A DNA stretch of 32,383 nucleotides from JANYCO01 sp031416415 (lineage in GTDB: Bacteria > Bacteroidota > Bacteroidia > Cytophagales > Cytophagaceae). Shown here one piece after another: positions 27,210 through 32,383 of the stretch. Numbering within the stretch: position 1 is the first letter of the stretch; each line of letters starts with the position of its first letter. A program made the translations under genes and the position numbers. Where the stretch lies: assembly GCA_031416415.1 (NCBI GenBank), contig JANOTP010000110.1, positions 1 through 32,383 of the forward strand, in the 5' to 3' direction. The notes under the pieces are model-generated. The model searched no databases. It was not told the origin of the DNA and was given only the letters and a program-made list of their open reading frames with translations.

Positions 27210-27557
27210 ATGTTTCCATACAATCCTATTCTCGAAGAACAAGCGAAGTATTTGAAGCAAACGCTTTCCAAAGTAGATATAACTATGGAAGCTCTGTTAA
27301 AACAAAATTTCCCTGAGCTGCATTTTGAAATTAAAGTACCTATTGATGATTATATTGTAGATTTTTTAATTGTCTCAAAACTATTAGTAATCGAAATTGA
27401 TGCCGGACAACAGGAAAATACTGATGCTTATGTTTACCATGCAGAACGAAAAGAACGATTAGAAAGTCTTGGACTAAAAGTGATAAGGGTGGAAGAAAAA
27501 GAAATTTTTAATTCTGGAGAATCGATTGTTTTAAACTTGAAAAAATTGCTAGTTTAA
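27210..27557 (+). CDS. DUF559-like (PD-(D/E)XK / Vsr-related) endonuclease domain protein
   Basis: This protein of 115 residues is close to the usual size of stand-alone DUF559 domains. The order LLKQNFPELHFEIKVPIDDYIVDFLI, KLLVIEIDAGQQ, AERKERLESLGLKVIRVEEKEI matches the family. Asp51 and the Glu62-x-Asp64 pair are in place of the nuclease active site. The usual DG-xxH segment reads DAGQQ here, so the His is replaced by Gln and activity may be altered. Family members are related to very-short-patch repair nucleases but mostly lack known function. It is a single domain without partners. A 49-base gap leads to the next gene. Confidence 0.8.
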   Translation: MFPYNPILEEQAKYLKQTLSKVDITMEALLKQNFPELHFEIKVPIDDYIVDFLIVSKLLVIEIDAGQQENTDAYVYHAERKERLESLGLKVIRVEEKEIFNSGESIVLNLKKLLV

Positions 27558-27606
27558 CTTAATAGTAATTACTCAGTAAGTAATATAAAAGGGCTTATAG
27601 AAAAAT

Positions 27607-29061
27607 ATGATTGATTACCTTAAATTTTTTTCTTTTAAAATTACACTATTCGTAACAGTAGTTTTTTTGTTGTTAATTCACCTTTTGTTGATTAAATGGT
27701 TACCGATGCCATGGTACGATGAAACAATGTATGCTTCAATTGTTTCAAGTGTAATGACGAAAGGTCGTCTGGAGGCAGAGGTAAATACTACTGTTATGGA
27801 GGGAGAGATGCATTTAATGTACGGACCTATATTTTTTTATTTAGAATTTTTGTGGTGCAAACTATTTTCTTTTACGTTATTATATTATAGATTATTTGTT
27901 TTGTTAGCAGGTTTTATGAGTATGTATTTTACTTATTTAGTAGCTAGTAAACTTAGTCCTATAACCAAACCACTTATTACTTATTTATTTATTTTCATTC
28001 TTTTTACAGATACTTTTTGGGGAGTCTCTTTGCACGATGGCCGGATGGATACCTTAGCAATTTGTTTTGCATTAGCAGGATTCTATTTATTTTTATTAGA
28101 TAAGAATAAAATTAAATACGATCTTATCATTGGCCTACTCTTTTCTTTATCACTTTTAACTACTCCAAGGATTATTGTTTTGCTATTGGCTATAGGCTTG
28201 TATATCCTGTATACTATTATTCAAACTAAAAACTATAAACAATTAATTCCTTTTATAACTATACCCATTATTAGCTATTTACTATGGATATATTTGGCAT
28301 ACGGTTCATTTGAAAATTTCTATCAATATGTATTTGGTGATTCTATAGGCATAGAACAATACGGAGCTTCTTTTTTTGAAAAATTTTATTTTGTACCACC
28401 TTCAATGAAACCTTTATTGATTATAGTAGCGATAACGTTTACGTTAGCGTGTTTTCAATTTAGTCCACCTTTTAAAAAATATTTTCCAATTTTAATTGCC
28501 TGTTTTATTGGAATCAGTTTTCATTATTTATTTATAGTAGATTGGGGTCCTTATGCTATTTATATTAGTCCGTTGTTGTATTTTATACTATTAATTAGTT
28601 TTAATAATTTTAAGTATTGGAAAATTCCTGCTCTCCTTTTATTGCTTGTAAATCTCTCTTATTGGACTATAAAAATTACGTATCTATGTAAAACTTCCGA
28701 TGCACGGAATGAACAAACCGCTATAAATTTTATAAAAAAGTATATACCTGAGAATAGCAAAATCATTGGCGATGCTCAATATTATTTTATTGCGAAAGCA
28801 AATAAGTGTAGTTATGAATATTTAGATAAATATGGAACTCTAGAGAAAAGAGCTCTCTTTCATAAAGAGCGTTACAAGTATCAATATATTATTATTAGCG
28901 ATCAAGAAACGAGTAGATGCGAATACGATTTTAACTATTATAAAAAGTTTAGTAAAATTGAAAAAATAGCAAGGTTAGATTACCCCGCTTTAAAGTTGCC
29001 TTTTATTTCAGGGTTTGATAGTAAAGGTTATGCTTGCACTATTTATAAAAGAGTAGAGTAG
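27607..29061 (+). CDS. GT39/ArnT-like polyprenyl-phosphate glycosyltransferase, membrane protein
   Basis: The protein has 484 residues, with a first helix at about 11-32, the PWYDETMYA motif (about residues 37-45) and then several further helices to about residue 355. The rest is a soluble C-terminal domain (about 370-484). The acidic DE in the first periplasmic loop is the catalytic or metal site of GT-C enzymes such as ArnT and PMT. Such enzymes transfer a sugar from a polyprenyl-phosphate carrier to lipid A, a protein or a glycan on the outer face of the inner membrane. The acceptor is unknown. The gene precedes the his genes by 145 bases and is not obviously related to them. Confidence 0.8.
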   Translation: MIDYLKFFSFKITLFVTVVFLLLIHLLLIKWLPMPWYDETMYASIVSSVMTKGRLEAEVNTTVMEGEMHLMYGPIFFYLEFLWCKLFSFTLLYYRLFVLLAGFMSMYFTYLVASKLSPITKPLITYLFIFILFTDTFWGVSLHDGRMDTLAICFALAGFYLFLLDKNKIKYDLIIGLLFSLSLLTTPRIIVLLLAIGLYILYTIIQTKNYKQLIPFITIPIISYLLWIYLAYGSFENFYQYVFGDSIGIEQYGASFFEKFYFVPPSMKPLLIIVAITFTLACFQFSPPFKKYFPILIACFIGISFHYLFIVDWGPYAIYISPLLYFILLISFNNFKYWKIPALLLLLVNLSYWTIKITYLCKTSDARNEQTAINFIKKYIPENSKIIGDAQYYFIAKANKCSYEYLDKYGTLEKRALFHKERYKYQYIIISDQETSRCEYDFNYYKKFSKIEKIARLDYPALKLPFISGFDSKGYACTIYKRVE

Positions 29062-29206
29062 GAATCTATAGTAAAGTCATTAATAACGAGTTAATTTTCA
29101 GTCTAGTTTAATGGATTTATGCTATGCATACTATCAACGTTATTAGATCGTAAAGGTATTTTAAAGCATTTTTTAGTATATTTACTCCTAGAATAAAAGA
29201 ACATCA

Positions 29207-30319
29207 ATGAAACCCAAACTATTATTTATCGATCGCGACGGTACAATCATCGCAGAACCTCCTATAGATATGCAAGTAGATTCTTTGGAGAAACTAGAAT
29301 TTCTACCACAAGTAATCACTGCTTTACATAAACTAGCAGCCGATAAAAATTACCAACTAGTCATGGTTACTAATCAGGATGGACTGGGTACTGATTCTTT
29401 TCCTGAAAATACATTCTGGCCCGCACATAATAAAATGTTAAAAACGTTGGAAGGGGAGGGTGTGACATGGGACGGTATGCATATCGATCCACACTTCGAA
29501 CACCAGAATACTGCTACTAGAAAACCTGGTATAGGAATGCTTAAAGAATATTTGAATGGCGATTATGATATTGCAAATTCTTATGTGATAGGCGATCGAT
29601 TGACTGATGTTAAACTGGCAGAAAATCTTGGATGTAAAGCAATCTTAATTGCGGCAGATAAATCACAAAAGGTTTCAGAAGCTTGCGCTTTAATAACGAG
29701 TGATTGGGAAGAGATTTATAAATTTCTTAGCAAACCTACGCGTACCGCAACAGTTAAACGTACCACAAAAGAAACGGATATTCTGATTGAATTAAACTTA
29801 GACGGAACGGGCAAAACGGTTATCCATACAGGACTGGCTTTTTTTGACCACATGCTTGATCAATTAGGTAAACATTCTTTAGCTGATCTTACGATTAATG
29901 TAAAAGGTGATCTTCATATCGACGAACATCATACTATTGAAGATACAGCCCTGGCTTTGGGAGAAGCCTATTTAAAAGCCATTGGAGATAAAAAAGGCAT
30001 TGAGCGGTACGGTTGGTTGTTGCCAATGGACGATTGTCTTGCACAAGTAGCCATTGATTTCTCTGGAAGACCTTGGATGGTTTGGGACGCAGAATTTAAA
30101 CGTGAAAAAATTGGAGAAATGCCTACAGAAATGTTTTACCATTTTTTTAAATCATTTTCCGATACTGCAAAATGTAATCTAAATATAAAAGCAGAAGGTG
30201 CTAACGAACATCATAAAATAGAAGCAATATTTAAAGGTCTTGCCAAAGCTATAAAAATGGCCGTTCGCATAGATGTTGCAAATGCACAGGTATTGCCAAG
30301 TACAAAGGGAGTTTTATAG
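29207..30319 (+). CDS. hisB: bifunctional histidinol-phosphatase / imidazoleglycerol-phosphate dehydratase
   Basis: HisB carries out two steps of histidine synthesis. The N-terminal half (1-165) is a HAD-type histidinol-phosphatase, with LFIDRDGTII (Asp9, Asp11) and KPGIGMLKEYL. The C-terminal half (about 180-370) is IGP dehydratase, with HTGLAFFDHMLDQLGKH, DEHHTIEDTALALGEA and HHKIEAIFKGLAKA. The fusion of both halves is the enterobacterial-type form that is also usual in Bacteroidota. A 13-bp inverted repeat overlaps the stop codon. hisG, hisD and hisC, which normally precede hisB, are not upstream in the window; a GT39 gene is there instead. Confidence 0.97.
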   Translation: MKPKLLFIDRDGTIIAEPPIDMQVDSLEKLEFLPQVITALHKLAADKNYQLVMVTNQDGLGTDSFPENTFWPAHNKMLKTLEGEGVTWDGMHIDPHFEHQNTATRKPGIGMLKEYLNGDYDIANSYVIGDRLTDVKLAENLGCKAILIAADKSQKVSEACALITSDWEEIYKFLSKPTRTATVKRTTKETDILIELNLDGTGKTVIHTGLAFFDHMLDQLGKHSLADLTINVKGDLHIDEHHTIEDTALALGEAYLKAIGDKKGIERYGWLLPMDDCLAQVAIDFSGRPWMVWDAEFKREKIGEMPTEMFYHFFKSFSDTAKCNLNIKAEGANEHHKIEAIFKGLAKAIKMAVRIDVANAQVLPSTKGVL

Positions 30320-30350
30320 AGTGTGATTTTTTTTACAATTATACTCTATA
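30315..30350 (+). repeat. hairpin overlapping the hisB stop codon
   Basis: The arms 30315-30327 and 30338-30350 pair over 13 positions with two G-T pairs, around a T-rich 10-base loop. It includes the hisB TAG and lies 23 bases before the hisH GTG. It may modulate readthrough or mRNA stability inside the operon. Confidence 0.55.
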
Positions 30351-30373
30351 ACTTATAATATAAAATTACGAAA

Positions 30374-30961
30374 GTGAAAGTAGCCATTATACGATACAAT
30401 GCAGGGAATACCCAATCTGTAATCTATGCTCTGAACCGACTCGGAATAGAACCATTGGTAACCGATAATAAAGATGAATTATTATCATGCGATAAAATTA
30501 TATTTCCTGGAGTAGGAGAGGCAAGTACTGCTATGACCTATTTAAAAGAAAGAGGGTTAGATAAATTATTGCCTGAATTCAAACAACCCTTTCTCGGTAT
30601 TTGTCTTGGCTTGCAATTGATGTGCAAACATTCTGAAGAAAACAATACAGAATGTCTCGGTATATTTCCCATGAATGTAAAACGTTTCCCCCCTCAAGAT
30701 AAAATTCCACAAATGGGCTGGAATTCTATCACTCATTTAAAAGGTAATATATTTGAAGGGATAAAAGAAAATGATTTTGTTTACTTCGTTCACAGCTACT
30801 ATGCTGAGCTACACAAAGACTACACTATAGCACAGACCGATTATATTCTTCCTTATAGCTCCGCAATACAAAAGGATAATTTCTATGCCGTACAATTTCA
30901 TGCTGAAAAAAGCAGTGAGGCTGGTGCGAAGATCCTTAAAAATTTCATTGAAAAAATTTGA
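30374..30961 (+). CDS. hisH: imidazole glycerol phosphate synthase glutamine amidotransferase subunit
   Basis: HisH hydrolyses glutamine and feeds ammonia to HisF. The start is a GTG at 30374 (MKVAIIRYNAGNTQSVIYAL). Marks are IIFPGVGEASTAM (42-54), the nucleophile in FLGICLGLQLM (Cys77) and the His-Glu pair in VQFHAEKSSEAG (His176, Glu178). The usual FHPEKS reads FHAEKS, which is a mild change and leaves the catalytic residues intact. The length of 195 is normal. It follows hisB after a hairpin-containing gap and precedes hisA, with hisF close by, as its partner. Confidence 0.96.
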   Translation: MKVAIIRYNAGNTQSVIYALNRLGIEPLVTDNKDELLSCDKIIFPGVGEASTAMTYLKERGLDKLLPEFKQPFLGICLGLQLMCKHSEENNTECLGIFPMNVKRFPPQDKIPQMGWNSITHLKGNIFEGIKENDFVYFVHSYYAELHKDYTIAQTDYILPYSSAIQKDNFYAVQFHAEKSSEAGAKILKNFIEKI

Positions 30962-31052
30962 TTCATACGATCATAGCTGCTAGATTTTAAATCTTGTATC
31001 TTGGATCTTTCTAGTATCATTTCAATAGTCATAACTCATAATTTAAAACTAA
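30962..31052. repeat. word-repeat tract before hisA
   Basis: The gap contains the 10-base word ATCTTGTATC, which also occurs in the tract before trpS, and CTAGA/TCTAG ends. Words like CTTGTATC, TTGGATC and CTAGTATC are degenerate copies. It ends at the hisA ATG. Confidence 0.5.
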
Positions 31053-31775
31053 ATGATTGAAATAATTCCAGCCATCGACTTAATAGATGGAAAATGCGTA
31101 CGACTTGTTCAGGGTGATTATGGACAAAAAACTATTTATAACGAGAATCCTTTAGAAGTCGCTAAACAGATAGAAGGTGCTGGCATAAAAAGATTACACT
31201 TAGTAGATCTTGATGGAGCCAAACAAAAAAAGATTATGAATCATAAAGTGTTGGAAACGATTTCTTCCAATACAAAGCTCAATGTAGATTTTGGTGGTGG
31301 CTTGCAATCAGACGAAGACCTTCAGATCGCCTTTGACAGTGGAGCAAAACAGATTACAGGTGGAAGTATTGCTGTGAAAAATTCAACACTATTTTCAAGT
31401 TGGATTAAAAAATTTGGTACAGAAAAAATTATCCTTGGAGCAGATTGTAAAAGTGCCATGATTGCAATAAGTGGCTGGCAAGAAACTACTGAGATTTCTG
31501 TTTTCAACTTGATAGAAGATTATTTAAAACAAGGTATTCAATATTGTATTTGCACCGATGTAGCGAAAGATGGACTGTTACAAGGACCTTCTTTTGAATT
31601 GTACCAAGAAATTCAAACAAAATTTCCAACGCTTAAGCTCATTGCCAGTGGAGGAGTTACAAGTGTAGAAGACATTGAGAAGCTTAACGATATGGGCATG
31701 TATGGAGCTATTATCGGGAAAGCTTTTTATGAAGGAAGAATAAAATTAGAAGATCTGAGAAGGTTTGCTGTTTAA
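31053..31775 (+). CDS. hisA: phosphoribosylformimino-5-aminoimidazole carboxamide ribotide isomerase
   Basis: HisA is the (beta-alpha)8-barrel Amadori isomerase that converts ProFAR to PRFAR in histidine synthesis. The opening MIEIIPAIDLIDGKCVRLVQGDY contains the first catalytic Asp (Asp9). The second lies in CTDVAKDGLLQGPS. Phosphate-site glycines are seen in DFGGGLQSDED and ASGGVTSVEDI. The length of 240 is normal. It lies between hisH and hisF in the canonical order, but both flanking gaps contain repeat tracts, and the 3' gap is a strong inverted repeat that starts right at the stop codon. Confidence 0.97.
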   Translation: MIEIIPAIDLIDGKCVRLVQGDYGQKTIYNENPLEVAKQIEGAGIKRLHLVDLDGAKQKKIMNHKVLETISSNTKLNVDFGGGLQSDEDLQIAFDSGAKQITGGSIAVKNSTLFSSWIKKFGTEKIILGADCKSAMIAISGWQETTEISVFNLIEDYLKQGIQYCICTDVAKDGLLQGPSFELYQEIQTKFPTLKLIASGGVTSVEDIEKLNDMGMYGAIIGKAFYEGRIKLEDLRRFAV

Positions 31776-31883
31776 AAGTTTAAGGTTTAAAGTGTAAGGT
31801 TTAAAGTTCAATGTTTAAAGTTTAAAGTTCAACTATAAATTTTCCATTTTTTAAACCTTACACTTTAAACCATAAACTTTTAA
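31772..31883. repeat. 34-bp inverted repeat between hisA and hisF
   Basis: The arms 31772-31805 and 31850-31883 pair at 33 of 34 positions, including a perfect 22-base core (31784-31805 with 31850-31871). They are built from variants of GGTTTAAAGT and its complement. The left arm starts inside the hisA stop codon and the right arm is followed by more ACCTTAAACTTTAAACC words up to the hisF ATG. In RNA this would be a very long hairpin in the middle of the operon. Confidence 0.85.
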
Positions 31884-31920
31884 TCTAAACCTAAAACCTT
31901 AAACTTTAAACCCTAAACCT

Positions 31921-32383
31921 ATGTTAACAAAACGAATCATTCCTTGTCTTGATGTAAAAGACGGAAAAACAGTAAAGGGGGTAAATTTTGAGAACCTACG
32001 CGATGCAGGAGACCCCGTAGAGCTGGGAGCATTATATGCAGCGCAAGGGGCTGATGAATTGGTTTTTCTTGATATTTCGGCTACACTCGAAAAGAGAAAA
32101 ACAATGGTAGAGTTGGTGCGTAAAGTGGCGAGTAAAATTAATATTCCTTTTACAGTTGGAGGTGGAATTTCTTCTATAGAAGATGTTTCTGCTCTCCTAA
32201 ATGCAGGGGCAGATAAAATCTCTATAAATTCATCTGCAGTAAAAGATCCTTCTTTGATAGATCGTTTGGCAAGAGAGTTCGGAAGTCAATGTGTAGTAGT
32301 GGCAATTGATACTCGTTTATACAACGGCGCTTCTCGTGTGCACACACATGGAGGAACCAAACCAACAGAACTAGATACCTTTG
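31921..32383 (+). CDS. hisF: imidazole glycerol phosphate synthase cyclase subunit (partial, cut by window end)
   Basis: HisF makes imidazole glycerol phosphate and AICAR from PRFAR using ammonia from HisH. The visible N-terminal 154 codons begin MLTKRIIPCLDVKDGKTVKG, with catalytic Asp11, and continue through DPVELGALYAAQGADELVFLDIS, FTVGGGISSIEDV and INSSAVKDP. The normal length is about 250, so about 100 codons lie beyond the window. The ATG at 31921 directly follows the repeat tract. It is the fourth gene of the hisB-hisH-hisA-hisF run. Confidence 0.97.
   Translation, partial: MLTKRIIPCLDVKDGKTVKGVNFENLRDAGDPVELGALYAAQGADELVFLDISATLEKRKTMVELVRKVASKINIPFTVGGGISSIEDVSALLNAGADKISINSSAVKDPSLIDRLAREFGSQCVVVAIDTRLYNGASRVHTHGGTKPTELDTF

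Noticed and set aside
29081..29145. Possible his leader attenuator before hisB (TAATAACG/CGTTATTA repeat and a Tyr-rich 11-codon ORF)
   Set aside because: There is no run of His codons, no T tract after a hairpin, and the arms are only eight bases long and 49 bases apart.
31772..31920. CRISPR or telomere-like array (CCCTAAACC-type words)
   Set aside because: The words are degenerate and unevenly spaced and form an inverted repeat, not direct repeats with unique spacers.

Overview
The window is low-GC DNA from a member of the Bacteroidota. Support comes from a secreted glycoside hydrolase ending in a type IX secretion (T9SS) sorting domain, a sensor with a two-component-regulator propeller plus a Y_Y_Y domain, promoters of the TTG-N19/20-TAnnTTTG type, weak Shine-Dalgarno signals, and a hisB-hisH-hisA-hisF run with a fused HisB. 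I cannot name a genus.

Left part (1-12.9 kb). sufS-sufE (cysteine desulfurase and its sulfur acceptor) and a CPA1-type cation/proton antiporter lie on the minus strand. A 1256-residue GH16 beta-glucanase with two duplicated accessory modules and a T9SS tail follows on the plus strand. Next comes an accessory cluster: a small protein overlapping a nucleotidyltransferase gene that carries one internal stop, then an overlapping pair made of a DUF1399-like protein and a protein with a Gly/Cys-rich tail. On the minus strand are an EF-hand-like lipoprotein, a small membrane protein and a DnaQ-type exonuclease fused to a GIY-YIG domain.

Middle part (13-20.7 kb). A radical SAM protein with an unusual CX4CX2C cluster motif has a 19-bp palindrome just upstream. 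It converges on a two-gene minus-strand operon encoding a fold-type-I aminotransferase and an EamA transporter. The 370-nt leader of that operon is the most interesting part of the window. It has a consensus promoter, then a leader ORF with a terminator and a competing antiterminator, then a second leader ORF and a second, strong terminator directly before the transporter start. This reads as two transcription attenuators in tandem, and both leader peptides contain Ala-Pro-Lys next to Val/Ile/Leu-rich codons. An 851-residue propeller/Y_Y_Y sensor without an output domain follows.

Right part (20.9-32.4 kb). metH, on the minus strand, is split by a one-base frameshift inside its cobalamin domain and is preceded by a clear SAM-I (S-box) riboswitch. 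On the plus strand are a Ppx/GppA phosphatase, trpS, a DUF559-like nuclease, a GT39-like membrane glycosyltransferase, and hisB, hisH, hisA and hisF (cut by the window end). Several intergenic gaps here hold short word-repeat tracts that often form inverted repeats just before start codons, including a 34-bp arm pair between hisA and hisF. No rRNA, tRNA, CRISPR array or insertion sequence was recognised.
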